Assembly (NCBI RefSeq): GCF_037038585.1
Contig: NC_092523.1
Location: 26,417,501 to 26,481,500, forward strand
From: Patagioenas fasciata
Lineage: Eukaryota > Chordata > Aves > Columbiformes > Columbidae
Length of the DNA stretch: 64,000 nt
Direction: 5' to 3'
Part shown: in pieces, positions 24,831-38,381 of the stretch
Numbering within the stretch: position 1 is the first letter of the stretch
How the letters are laid out: each line of letters begins with the position of its first letter
Notes under the pieces: model-generated
The model's input: only the letters and a program-made list of their open reading frames with translations
Databases searched by the model: none
What the model was told of the DNA's origin: nothing
Position numbers and translations under genes: made by a program

Positions 24831-27800
24831 CTATTTAAGCTACAGTGCTTGCATAAAGTATACTCTGTGTAATTGTGGGCATCACATACATGAAAACTGA
24901 CATCCTTGGGTCTCATGAAAATAATCAATGTGTATTACGTGGACAAATGATGGCAATGCAGAGCTTGTAATACCATGGAAAGGCGTTCCGTGAGAATTCA
25001 TTTCTGCTCCAAATTTGACAAATCAATTTTTCTTTTTAAAGCAGTATTTCAATGTTATCACTGAGTTTCCAAAGCCAAAAAAACCCTGCCCTTAGTGTTC
25101 CTGATGTGAACTTTATCCTGCTTGCTTGTGCGAATGATAACTCAGTTCCCTGCTCCACTCTGTGTTGCCTTCCCCTGTCAAACTGCCTGAGGAAGGGAGC
25201 AGAAAAAGGCCCCACTTTACTGCTTGACCCTCTCTTGTCTCATGTGGCTTTAACCTTGTAGCCTACTGCATGCTTCTGATATTCTTAAAGGAAAGAAGGA
25301 CTGAAACAACAAAAATAAAACTTGGCAGATATTCTAGAGTTCAGTTTTTTCATCAGGAAAGACTGGGACAGCCACCTGAGCACTAACAGTGGGTCATTCA
25401 GGTCAATTCCATATGTTACCACACTTGTTGTGTAGTCTCTTAGAGCTGCTCAGAAACTTCAGCTCTTAATACAAGAGTTAGGTTGCTTCAGTAGGAATGA
25501 AGCACCTAAATATTATTGAGGGTCTGGGTAATGGCATAACATATGCAGTTACTTTGAAAATCAGAGTGCTTTTGCCATTAGTTGCTGGCATCTATATTTT
25601 ATTTACACCAACATTCACAAGTCTCATTTAACCTTGTAGCAGGCGACATGGGCATCCCTCTGAGGAAGGTCTATATTGACCTGGTTTCAAATGAAATACC
25701 CAAATGCTATCACTAAAATGCCAGGTAGGACAATTAAGGCCATGTGAACTATAAATGGAGCTATATCCAGTATCTGTAAAGGAATTCACCCCTGAGGTGA
25801 CTCTAAATTGAAAATCCTCCTACAGAAATGGGTGGTGACTTGCTCCCCAGCTGTTCCCAGGTTAAGCAATGTGGATGACTGACAAACACTTTTGCACTTC
25901 ATTGTGAAGATATTCTACCAAAAGATTAGGTGCTTACATGCTGCAGTAATAGGGACCCAGTAAGAAGTGCCAGTAGAAATTTGTGTAGGCAGATGATTGA
26001 TGGATTAGCAGATGCCAGATTTTGGGGTCTCTTCTCACTGAAAAGAATAACTTTTGATGTGTGACTTAATGACTAAATCTTCTACTAGTCTATAGCTTAC
26101 ACAATGGACAGTACTGAGGATGTTCAAGAGAGATGTAAGGTGCTGTATGCACCTTGTTGCACCTCGCCCTAAGAAACTAGATTCAGCAATCCTTGCAATT
26201 TTGCTGTGAATGTCACAGTAACTGGTGATCTTTAGAAAAAGAGTAAAAAATGTGGAGATATTCAAAACCTGACTGGACATGGTCTTGGGTAAATGCACCA
26301 CTACTGAAATAAAAGGATTGCATAAAAATCTCGGCTTCCATGAAAAATGAGATTGCTTTCCATGTTGCTGCAGGGAAAGGATTGAAACTATCAGAGGGAT
26401 GCAACAACAGGAGTAAGATCAAAGAGAAAAGAAATATACACATGTCAAAATCATACAATATTAACTCAGTCTGCAGATTTTATGGGACTTGACTCATGAT
26501 TTTTGAAACATTTTGGAAATATCATTGGAGACTAAGATTCATTTGGGTTACTAGCTGGGACAGCTTTAAATAATCTGATGTATATGCTAGAGCTAAACCA
26601 TCAAAATGTCTCATTTTAAAGCAATCTTTACCCGCCCAGATGGTTTAGCTTTCATCTGGGTTTTTGTTGCTGAAAGTAGACAAAGCCTGATGCAGAAAAG
26701 ATGAGAATCTGCCCCAGAAAATAAGATGCAGAAAAATTTGTGGAGGAAACCTCACCAATTATTTGGCCTGGAACAGAAGTGCCAGTAGAATGGCATAAGA
26801 GAGATTTTGAGTCCAATAAATGCAAGTCTTTGGAGACCACAATAAAATGGGATTCTAGTGACAGTGCATGGCTATGAAAATTCATTGCAGTGTCAGACAT
26901 CCCAGGTGCCTATTTTATCAGGAATCATTATGCTGCTCAGTGTTCCACGAACAGTTCTGGACAATGAAATAGCTTTTGCATTTGAGGAGGTGACAGTTAG
27001 TCACCAGGCATTTAGCTACCGGGCATAAAGGCCATGGCTTGCAAAAAGCATTTGTTTGCAAGGGGAGAGTGCATGTGTGTGTTATTAACTGGAGACCAAG
27101 GGTAAACTTTTAAATTAAATATGCTGCAGCTCAGGCAATATCTTGGGCTCAGAATCATTGATGGCGGAGTGATGGGGCGGTCTGAGTTCCGCCTGAGCTT
27201 ATTTAGAGTCAGGACTTTCACTGAACCTTGCCAAAGATTTGGTTTGAAATCTTTCATTTGTGAATACATATTTCAAATGTAAGAATCTAATAAAATGAGA
27301 GCATGCATTTGAATATGCCTCTGATGAATACATACCATAGAGGAAATAGTCATTTATATATGAGCATTCAGTTGAAGGCTGTATCCTTTGGGAACGGATA
27401 TAATTCAGCAGTCTCCTCAGCTCCAGGGAGCAAAGAAATAAGAAATAATAAATGAGCAGTTAGAGTAAAACTAATCAAACCAAAACAGATCAGTACAAAA
27501 TAAAAAGCCCCTCCAAAAGGTATTTTGACCCAGAAACCATTTTATAAATGATGGACTCTTGCATTTGGGGAAGAATCTTGCAACTAAAAGGTGGAACTGT
27601 CATGCGATCAGTAATAATGTTATGGGGCTGGGTGCACTGAAAAGCTCTGACAGGCAGGCTCGGTACACAGCTCTCAGACCTGCCTGCTGGAAGCAGTGTT
27701 GGATACTGTCACTGCCCCTCAGCTGTGACAGGCAGTGGTAGAGCAAGAAAGGGAGAGATACAGAGAGAGAGACAGAAATATTTCTTTTGTTTTGAAACAG

Positions 27801-28433
27801 CTTTAAGATCATGCAGGAAAAAAGAAATTCATTTAGCATAAAATACTGTTGGCAAGTCAGACATTATTTGTAAAGGTTTGACCAAGAAGCCAATAGAGAA
27901 ATTCACATGCAATTCAATATTTACTGGAGAAAAAAGAATTACAATTTTCCTTTCATTTTCCTTGTCACTTTCTTTATGTGTTGGATGCTGTTTTGGATCG
28001 CAGGTAGAAAGCAGACTCATGCTGCACCAGGAGCTCCTGGGGTTTTGAAACCCAGGGACTGTTCTAACATTGAGAATTCCTGTGGAGACACACTGTCTTC
28101 CCCTTTCATTTGCAGTCTAGTTAATGAGCCTGTAAATTGAATTAGCTCAGTCTAAGTGCTCAAAATCCAAGCTGAAATGAAAACTAGATTAGAATAGTGT
28201 ATGTAGGCTACACTTGTTTTGGTGCCTTTGTTTTCCTGAGGAATGCAATAAGGCTGAAATAATAATAACGAAAGAATATGCAACCGAAGATATATGACTC
28301 ATTATAATGTACAAACTAACCTATTAAAGAGGGTTCAAATATCAGAGTGCTGGGTACTGAGGTGGTAAGACAGTGATTCCCAGTTTTAAAAGGTTGCCTA
28401 AAGAAGGTGACATCTTATTTCCACCATCCCGCC

Positions 28434-28479
28434 TTTTATTTACTTATTTATTCATTCATTCATTCATTCATTCATTCAT

Positions 28480-28514
<35 letters not shown>
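28434..28514. repeat. Compound (TTTA)/(TTCA) tetranucleotide repeat
   Basis: Roughly 20 tetranucleotide units in 81 bp. A short TTTA stretch is followed by about seven TTCA units and then about nine TTTA units, all kept in register. This reads as a single microsatellite in which a point-mutated unit has itself expanded. Confidence 0.97.
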
Positions 28515-30552
28515 CCCCCTGCTCAGTGGTATGATATGTGCATATCCTTTTGGACAATTTTTTCAATCTCTTGTTTTAAATAGCAAATGAGTGACCCAAG
28601 GAAGTGACTGCGAATTTGAGTCAAGAATAAATGGATTTATAACAACCATGCACTGAAGTGTGAGGAAAAAGCCAGACAGCACTGCGTCATTTGTTCCCAA
28701 TGATATTGAAGCAACCAGTGCTAAAAGAAGAAATCATAATTTGTCCTCCCAAGCTTTTCCTTCCTCTATAGATCAAAACCCACATGTTTTACCAATCAGA
28801 GAAGGAAGGTGTCTCTCCTCTGCGTCTCCAGCCCCCTCTGCACCTGCCTGGGGCTACCGCGGTACCTGACATCCCTGTGCTGATGAGTGAATCACCAGTC
28901 CAAGCTCCTCTGTTTCCACTGACTAAACTCTGAATTTCTGTCAGTACAAGGCCAGTGATTTCACCCCGCATCAGCATGGTTTCATCAGTCAGTCCAGACA
29001 GGCATTTGCTGACATTATTTTCCTGCTCATAGTAGGGGTTTGTCAGATTCAAACAGAGTGAGGTGATTTCCGATTCAGTGGTTGAGATCCACAGAGCTTA
29101 AATGAATTGATGATTCATCCCTCTTGCAATTAGCTCAGCCATTAAAAAAAAAAACAGTACCCTAACCCCCTGCCCTCGACCTGATCTTTCTCTTTTCACT
29201 TCTAGTTTTGGTTATGGGTCACTGTCACGTGGAAAAGTCAAACTGGTTTCATCTCTTCTGTGTCCACGTATGGCTCCAGGTGTCGTAAAGATTCACCTTT
29301 GGGACGTCAAGGCTATTAAGCGCTTCTCAGGGGCACACAAGACAAAGCTGATATGTTTCTGTTATTCTGAAGGCTGTATGAAATGCTATCCTTTCCTTTC
29401 CATCTAGGGTTTAATACATTTGTATATACATAAATATTTCCTTCACCAAAACTGATATCCACTCTATCTTAAATTAAAAACAGCACAGCAGTCCAGGGAC
29501 TGGATGGCTTTTCTTATCAGGTAGTGGCCATATGGGAAATCACAGTGTATGCAGATCATCTTCCTTATACAGGAGTCAGTCTGCTGTTATGTACATAAAC
29601 AGTAGTTGGAAAAAGCCAACTTCACAAGATTTTGGACTCCTCCTTTTCTCAGCAATGATCTGAAGATGTGGAGAACTAACAGCATATAAGGCTTTATCAA
29701 GTTTTAAATAAAAGAAACCCACAGAAAGAACACTAGCAATAACATTAGCTAGTAACAATGAAACTAAATGAATGTCATTTATCTTTTCATCACTCTTATT
29801 CCCACCTGTGAAATGAGAGCTAAGCTGCACTATTATATCTGCTGTGTATGATCACAATAGCTATGTGGTTTTCTAAGCAGAAAAAAAATGATGGGAAGAA
29901 AAGACTAAAAATGATATTCTCCTGCAAAAGTCAGAGACACAAACAAAAAAATAATATTCTAAGCCATTAGTAGTTAAATTTTTGACAGAGGCATGCCAGA
30001 TCTGTGCTTCAAGTCAGATGTAGGGTTTTGGTAGATATTTGCATGCTCATCAACAGAATTTCCATATAGTCTGCAAGAAGTAACTTGTAAGTACTTCCAC
30101 AGAAGAATTAATTTACCCAAAAAAGGGCTGCTTATGCTGTTAGCATTGATCCCCTCAGAGTTCAAGTCCCAAAATAAATATTACCTATCCAAAAACCCAG
30201 GCTGGATTTAAACTGACCTGAAAGAAATTTCATAATTTAAGAAAAAAATTTTAAAAATATAAACCTACTCATGGTACTTATAAATCCTTTCCATTTCTTT
30301 ATAAGAGTCTCAGATTAATTCTAGTAAAACTATGTAATTAAATATTTCTTGTCTCCAAGGAACATTTAATAGACGTATTTAAATAGGGTCACTCACTAAT
30401 GAGGTGTTGACAACCTAGCAATAAGACTCATCAGCTATTTAACAGAACACAACAACTCAAGAGGGAGACCACCACACCCAAAATTTAATAATGCAGCACT
30501 CAACATTCTATTTGGATTTTGTCCAAAATATCAAAAGCAACATATAGGCCTA

Positions 30553-31131
30553 TGTCATACTTTAATCTCAGCCAGAAACCAAGTACCACACAGCCACTTG
30601 TCCATTTTGTCCTGGTGAGATGGAATAATTGGAGGAGATAATTGGAAGGCTAAAAATGAGAAAACTCGTGGGTTGAGATAAAGGCAGTTTAATAAGTAAA
30701 GCAGAAGCCATGCATGTGAACAAAGCAAAACAAGGGATTCATTTACTACTTCCCATTAGCAGGCAGGTGTTCAGCCATATCCAGGAAAGCCAGGTTTCAC
30801 TGCACAGAACAGCTATTTGGGAAGACAAATGCCATCATTCTGAACATCCCCTTCTTCCTTCCTTTTCCCCTAGAATATGTACTGAGTCTGACATCATATG
30901 ATATCGGATATCCCTTTGGCCAGCCTGGGTCAGCTGTTCTGGCTGTGCCTCACAGATGCTTGTGCATCTCCACCCTTCTGGATGAAAAGGCCTTGAATTA
31001 CTATAGACATTGCTTGGTAACAACTAAAACATCAGTGTATTATCAACATTCTTCTAATACTAAATCCAAACCACAGTGCTATAACAGCTACTAAGAAGAA
31101 AATTAACTCTATCCCCCTCAAAACCAGGACA
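30553..31131 (-). mobile_element. Decayed solo LTR of an avian endogenous retrovirus
   Basis: Read on the minus strand from 31131, it opens with a TGTCCTGGTTTTG-type end and then a gatagagttaattttctt block. A modified CRE (tgatgtca, 30889-30896) follows, then a weak TATA-like region near 30874-30883. Next come ATTAAA (30688-30693) with the ctttatctcaacccacgag block, and a 3' end reading ttaaagtatgaca at 30553. These blocks and their order match an LTR I recognise from many bird genomes. Both ends keep TG...CA. The flanks (gccta and gctaa) give only an imperfect candidate duplication. No internal retroviral sequence lies beside it, so it is a solo LTR, inactive and heavily diverged. Confidence 0.85.
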
Positions 31132-34100
31132 GCTAACACATAAATTTATACAAAGGATTATGAGGATTTTGTGTCTGGTACATGTTTGAATATATGAATT
31201 TATGAGTCAAAAGATGACAGAATTTTGATAGAACCTGTTTTAAATTTTATTTAGCTCATATTACCCAGAGATACTATCTGTGAACATGGATAGCCTGGAA
31301 TATGCACTTGGCGTACTTAATATGAGAAAGAGCAGAAGTGAATTTAACTGGAGTGTTAGTTCTTTTCACCTATTTTATTCCAACATAAGTGAATGCCAGA
31401 TCCTTTGAATTCCTCTACTTGTGTTATTTTCATTTTTCAACAACAGGCTCAACACAGAAAGATGGCCTACATCTCTAGTGGGAGGTAATAGAAACAGATG
31501 TATGAGGAATCTCAGAACAGGGTTCAGGTATCCCTGCTGCCACTGAGGCTGTTTCATGTGGAGCTCTGAGAATGGAAATGATTCTCTGAAGCTTTCTTTT
31601 TTTTTTTTTTATCTTTGTTCACAATGACGAGGGACTGTTTGCAGTCCCTGGAAATTAACCTTGAAAACTATCATCAGTCTGAGCAAAGACTGACTTCCAA
31701 GCAAAGAATAAACCTCTTTTTAAATTTCCTGGTTGTTTCTTTGTCATTGAAACAATGATAGATACATTATGGGTACAGGAGACGATACTATTCCTAGTGA
31801 ATCAATGCTTCCTGTACTAGGTTCTTCCAAATTTTTGGTAGTATTTGGATTGGGACATTTGATAGAGAAGGACTATCAGATTTTAGGCCAGATTTCAAAC
31901 AAGATGTTATAAATGGCACAAAACCACGGGAGTGCATTTTCACATTTAGGAAGCTTAAGCAGAATTTACAAGAAATGCATACAAATATTTTACTCTACCA
32001 TTAATGTCTTCTAATCTCAAGTTTTTTCCTTTGCAACACAGTCTCACCTATAGTTTCCAATATTAATGTCAGTAAACCAAATTGGAGATGGGCTCAAGCA
32101 GAGCCATTGTGGAATCATCAACCAGAAAGCAGTTTTTGTCATACTTCTCTGATGGTTGCTCGACAGCCTAGCAACCTTTTAGTTGACAGTGACACTCACA
32201 TGTGTTCTGTGCTAGATTCTGGCATCCAGACTTCTTTCCCTGGGACTCATCTGTTGTGTTCAGCTGGGAGGTGATTTGGTGGTGGGATGCACAGTCTGTT
32301 CTTCATCCTACACAGAGCAGGACATATCTAGACTGCACATGTGGCCTGACAAACTCAGAGGTTCACAGTTGACCATGATGCTACTTGGGCAGACAGAACT
32401 TAATGTCTACCTTAATATCTGGCCAGTACATTGTACGAGGGAACAGTCTGACTGAGCAATTACATCTTATGACATGCTTTTTTGTTCTTTGTTGAATTAG
32501 AGATTTTTTTCCTGATGCATCATGTCTATACATTTTTTTTTTCATAATGCAGTTTTGTTTCCTCTACAAATTACTGCTATAATGGAAATATTTTTCTCTT
32601 ACTATTTTTACCTGTTCTTCTAGAACACAGGAAAAATACACCAAAGATCTTAATGTGGAGGTCAGCATATAAATTCAATCCTATTCTAGACTCTCAGATT
32701 TGTGGCCACTGAATATTCTAGTGGCCAGCTACTGGCTAAACCTTCTGAAGAGAGAGCTAGCACACATCCTATGATGACCACTTACCTGACTAGAAAAAAA
32801 AGGAGTTAAAACAATGAATTTTGAGGCTGTGTAAGAGAATAAATAAACAATTACACCTGTTATCAGCCATGTGATGTGGGTCAAAGTTTGCAGCCACTGT
32901 TCCTACTCCTTTAGTCAGTAGGCTAGAAGTACTTGACAGGCTGTCATGAAGAAGGAAAACTGGTCTGTGCCTCATATTACTCACATATTTAACATATTTA
33001 AGAGCTGACCTTTTGAATTTGTTCAGAGTAAATAAACCAAATAAGCAGAAACTGAACTACCTCATAAAGAGAGATGCACTTCATGGACCTCTGCTTCTGT
33101 GTTTAGCTCAGCATCTTGCCTCCTATGGAAACCTACTGAGGAAAAAGCAACAATGAAAGAACTGTGCTGAAATGGTAGTGAATTTCAGGTTACAGTCATT
33201 GACTAGCTTTTCAGATACAGTGTGGAACATTTCTCACTAAAGAGTTTGGAAATTGAGGTTTTCCACTACCCCTGGCAAAAAGGGTAGCAGGAAGATCCCA
33301 TATGTCCTCTCACTTCCTTGTGTGCCTGTGTGCATGGCCCAGGTAGATGTGTGTATTTCCTCATTCAACTCCTTCGTTATACAAATTGAAGAAACAATGG
33401 GCCCAGCTCACTAATGTAAACAGAAACATAGACACAGAAGCCTGCCATTGTATCTAACAATTGTTTAGCAGAGTTTAAATTAAATCTACGGATAAAAATA
33501 AGTGACAGTATAAAGCACTTGTCATATGAATAGTTAGACATTATAATAGCAACAGTATACTCAGTCTGTTCTTATCTGTAGTGTTTCTGTTCAGCAGCTG
33601 CTACGCTTGACAAACAACTGTCAGATGCAAGAGTTCCCTCATGGGCACCTGGACATGCTCTGTGTATCCTCCTGAACATTACTGTGGTTAAAATGTTATT
33701 CTGGACCTGCAGAAAATAGAGAGATGTTTTGCTAGCTTAGCAAATGGGAATATTCCTTCTCTGAGCCAGTGGGAAATGCATTACATCTGTCTCAGCTATA
33801 AACAATTTTAGCATTCACTGTTCAAATCATCTACTTTTGTAATCTCTAAAGTGTTAGAGAATCTCAGTCACAGATTTTACTCACTTGTAGCAGAATAAAA
33901 GCTCTCAATTTTTCACATGTGTTTTTATAAACCAAAAAAATCTTCTTCCCATCAATAGATAGGAAATCTAGGGCTCTTGAATATCTGGGTCCTGATGATT
34001 GCTCTGCTAATTGTGCATTAATAATTAGAGATTACAGGAATATGCTTCCAATTACTACCAGTGTAATAAAGTTAGAGACAGTTGCAAACAGACATTGTAG

Positions 34101-37100
34101 AGTGAAGAAAAACTAGTACCATGAGACATATTGCTGTGAATTCTTGCCATCTGTCTAATGATAAATGACACCAGTGTGAATGGTATCAAATCAGCCTACA
34201 GATTTGCCATATATATTTAGTAACCCGCAAATACATAAGGCAAAATGGCCCCACTTACGCTGTGCACCAAAACAGAGAGTATAATGCTTTGTCATAAGGT
34301 AAACTGCTCTATTAAAATTGTCATGTGTTCAGACATGAACAAGGCATTTGTTGATTTCAACTTAGTTTATTTCTTATTTGTACATCTTTTTTTCCTCCTA
34401 AAACTCTCCTTTTAATGACTTGAGTTTAATCTCATAGCTATTAGTATTTTAATGCTACCAATTTTAACAGCTCTTTATAACTTGACCTTTTATTCTCTGA
34501 CAAATGCGAATGTCATGAGGTTAATTTTTACAGCAGTTGGGAATGGTACACTCTTTCTTAGCAAAACGCAAACAATCTTTGCGGCTTAATATAAATGGCT
34601 AGATACTCTTTTAAGCATTTTGCTACAGTTAAATGTCATTGATTGATGGTCCTTTCCTAAGGTGAAGCTGGCAGTGCTCTATATTTATAGAAATGGAGTG
34701 CCGAGGGCAGATTCTCTACTTGTATGAGATGCTGAAATTGAAGTATGTATATGTGCATATATATGATGAACTCTGACAGCTGGAAGTCACCTACATACTA
34801 AAGAAATTGTGTCAGGGTTATAAATGAGAATAGAGTTTCCTTCTCCTCTTCTTTCCTTCCTGATACAATTATAAAGGTCTCACATGATGTAATGTCATTG
34901 CTCCTTTAGCTTAGTTCAAAGCTTTAGTCTTAAATGTTTGAAAGACTTTGCCTCACCTTACCTAATATCAGTTATTTAAAAGGTAAGTATTCAGACTAAG
35001 CTTATTAATTAGACTTTCTCTACTTTCTCTGTTATGGAAGAAAGATGGGATGAATTGCCTTCTGCAGGCACTTTCCTGCATGGACTCTGGAAGATTCTTA
35101 GATGTCTATCTCAGAGCAGATATTTGTCTTTCAGGCGGCCATGGACAGCAACTGTCCCCTGTGCTTCATCCAGTACTGTTATCTTGACTATGTCAAGAAG
35201 AAGCATCAAAAGTCAACAACTAGCAGAAGCATCGTCTTCTTTGTTCCTTTCAACTTAGTGATAAATTTGAATGTGATAAAATGTGAGGCTTTTACTGGGA
35301 ACAATATTCTTTGGCATAACATCAAAGTAATGGGCTAGTCCAATTCCTTGAGAGATGAGGCAGAGTCAAAGAAGAGGCAATAGGTGTAACACCTTCTATC
35401 CAGGTTTTTATTTATTTATTTACAGAGTACTTCTGTATTCAGGAGAAATATCTATAGTGACATCTCTTTTTTTGATTTGTGTGCTTTGACTTTATGCTTG
35501 CTGGGCCCCCTGACCTCAGATTAATCAAAAGCAGAACATTAGAACCAAACCAAGTAGAAACAAAATCTAACAATAGCCAAATGATTTAGGAAGAGTCATA
35601 ATTATGGATAAGAGATATCTCATTACTGCAAAACCCTGACACGTTAGCTTGTAATGGATACTGCTCATTAAATGAAATAATCCTTTGAATGAAAATAATT
35701 TTGTCTAGAGAAGCTAGAAAATGACAAACACAAATATAACAGCTGGCAGGGTGCAGCATCTAACTGGGCAAGTGGAGTTAGTGTCAGCAGTTGCTACAAA
35801 TTTTATTCTACAGGAGGGACAAAGATGCTTACTCATGGTCCATCCTTTTCTCCTTTGCTGAGAACATGTGCCCAGCAGATGGTATAAATATGTGCATTTC
35901 AGGTCTTTGAACTCTCAAATGTCTTATGTCATGAACAGAACTGGTGTAGAGTCTGTAATCTGTTTCCTGCTGGCTGTGTGCTCTTTCCCCCAGAGTCACA
36001 TGTTTGCCCAGAGAAGGTCCACAGCTCAAACAGCAAGATGAACTCATAAACATCTTGCTCAAGGGGCACTCTTCATTGTGCTTAACTATTTTTCTGCAGA
36101 GAAAAATGTGCATGCAGTTTCTCATTTCTCATACAAAGACATAAAAATATTTACCAGTAAATAATGGAATTGCGATGAAACTATATGATAAGCTATTTTC
36201 CTGCTAGCAGGGAACAAGGTACTAATAGTATTTGGAGTGTTTGTAAAACATTGTACTGATTAATTCTGTGTTTATTCAACACTACATTAAATTTTTCAAA
36301 TCACTCAGCATCAAATCTTTTGCACTACAAACAATACAAGCTTTCCCATTACTTGCAATAGGCATAAAACAGTTTCTATGTTAAAGAATATATAGCGGTA
36401 ATTGAAGGAGATAAAAATATTATAAAAGTGTTGTGCAAAATATTTCTCTTATAGAAGCTCAGATTTATTAACCTGTGGCAATTGATTGCAAAGAATTTGG
36501 GGTTTTTATTGATTTTTTTTTTTTTAAAGAATGTTAAAAAAGTTCTTTACTGTTGGTTTTGAAGTCAGTTTTTAGTAATAATGAACTATATTTATTAACA
36601 AAACTCCTGCAGTCAAGTGGCTGTGTTACAGTGTGATTGAACCCTCCTAAAAATGAATTTCACAAAGTGTCTTACAGCTGTATTCAATATTGGTACAGAC
36701 TTTGGTACAAACTGGTTTTCTTCTTGAAAAGATGAGCAGCAATGCATTTTAGCTCTTGTGATATTTTTAGCTATATTTTTTTCCATGTGAATAATAGTAG
36801 CTGACAATACAGTGAATTACCTCATTTTAGAAAGAAGTGCAGCAACAATGAACATTATAAAATGCCATTAATCACTTTTGTTTCTATTTTGTAGGTAGAA
36901 AATAAATAATTTTAGAGTTCAGTCACAGAAATTGTGATTTTACTTGGGCTGAAGGGCAGTATTTTCATTCCCCTTGTTCAAAAGAAATTCACAATAACTC
37001 CCACCTACTTACTGAAAGATTTGAAATACCATTTCCAAAATCTTGGCCAGAAAGCCTCCTCAGATGCCTGAAGCTCTGCAGGTGCTCATGACCACAGGCA

Positions 37101-38117
37101 TTGCTGTTCTGGGTTGGCTGAGCATCTAGGGGCTCATTTCATGCCTACTCCTGTCGAGGGGTCACAAGCTGCAGGAAGCAATTCAGTATTCATGAGTTTA
37201 GAGAAAAAATGATGCTGTAGAGAGCGTGTAGGGAATGTTTACCAGGTAAGTGAGAAGGGGATGGAGTTCTCAGTGCTGCTCTAAGAGATGTTTTGCACTT
37301 TACTTTAAATGGAGAAAATGCAGAAATAACACTGTAAGTAGGGATCATTGTGCAAACTCAGAACCAGCTTGGGATTCTAAGGTGACACTGCATGATATTG
37401 AGTAGACATAGCCAGAAGCCTCAAGTGTGGATTTGTTAATTTTACATCTAGAGCTGGGTGCCTAACACTATGCAACCCTCTGCTTGTGGTTTGCTGGGAT
37501 AAGGAAGTTTGCTTCCCCTGTGGTTGAATCTACCTTACCCTTCTTTTCTTCGTTTGATCCTTGTTGCCTCAATTAATTAATTTTCTCCTATTCCTTGTTC
37601 AGATTCCCCTGGCCTAGTCACTTGAATAACTGACAAAACAGAACAGAGACTATGGTTACTCTGTGGTGCTAGCTGTGGCTCGATTTTATATAATAACACT
37701 GTGTTGCTCTGTGCAACAAATTGTAACTGATTACTTTTCCACTGCTCTGTCAGTCTGTGAAAAGGACAGCATCACAAAACACCAAGCCAGAGCTCCCTGC
37801 CAAATCCCTTAAGCTTATATAAAAAGCAAACTTTGTGAATGAGGTTTGACTGGGATTAAGTGTTTTGGTGAAAGAAATGTACCCATCATTGACTCCAGTG
37901 CTGAATTTTGCAATTTTCCCCTCAGGTGTAATGTATATAAACATTTTTGACTCCACAGACCTAGTAAAAAACCTCATCCTCTTTGCCTTTCTCAGGAAAC
38001 AAAAACTCCATTCATATAAACTTGTGTAATATCTATTATTGTGTTGATAATGTGTGGGTTTCAATTTTTATTTTATTTGGTTAATTTAATTTCTCCCTTT
38101 CTTGCTTTCTTCCTTAG
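31132..38117. other. Non-coding DNA upstream of GRXCR1
   Basis: I see no known gene or repeat apart from a 14-T run at 31597-31610. An exon-like frame at 35135-35338 has a good acceptor before it but no recognisable protein (see findings). The 3' part, up to 38117, ends in a strong acceptor-like pyrimidine tract. If a noncoding first exon of GRXCR1 exists, it may lie here. Confidence 0.55.
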
Positions 38118-38381
38118 TGTTAAAAAGTACACTATGGCTTTTTAATATTTAATTGATGGGATCATTTTACGGGTTTTAGTTTAAAGGTAACCATAGCACA
38201 AACGCATCCATTATTAACTGCAGAATGGCACTGTAGCTTCTTGGGAACCCTCTTTAGTTTAATATGAGAACCTCTGTCAACAGAAAACAGCGCTGATATT
38301 GTTGTCAAGTGTGACAGACTGGCAAATGCAATGGGCACCACGCTGGAACAATGCAAACTGCTTATATCAATGGAAGAGACG
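38118..38381 (+). promoter_or_regulatory. GRXCR1: Probable 5' UTR and proximal flank of GRXCR1
   Basis: This stretch lies directly upstream of the coding exon. At its left edge (about 38090-38117) is a long pyrimidine tract ending in ccttag, which looks like a strong 3' splice site. The stretch may therefore be the 5' part of the coding exon, spliced to a noncoding exon farther upstream. Alternatively the promoter is here: an AT-rich TATA-like run (tttaatatttaa) sits at 38141-38152, although it would then lie within the exon if the acceptor is used. An RFX X-box-like site is at 38187-38200 and an in-frame stop at 38265. No CpG island is visible. Which of the two models holds cannot be decided from sequence alone. 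Confidence 0.45.

Larger units (their letters stand above)
22861..30552. other. Non-coding AT-rich DNA with microsatellites
   Basis: I see no gene. It contains a 16-T run (23540-23555), a TA dinucleotide repeat and a long compound tetranucleotide repeat, the last two listed separately. Open frames such as 24025-24387 on the minus strand (120 codons, hydrophobic) look like chance. Confidence 0.6.
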
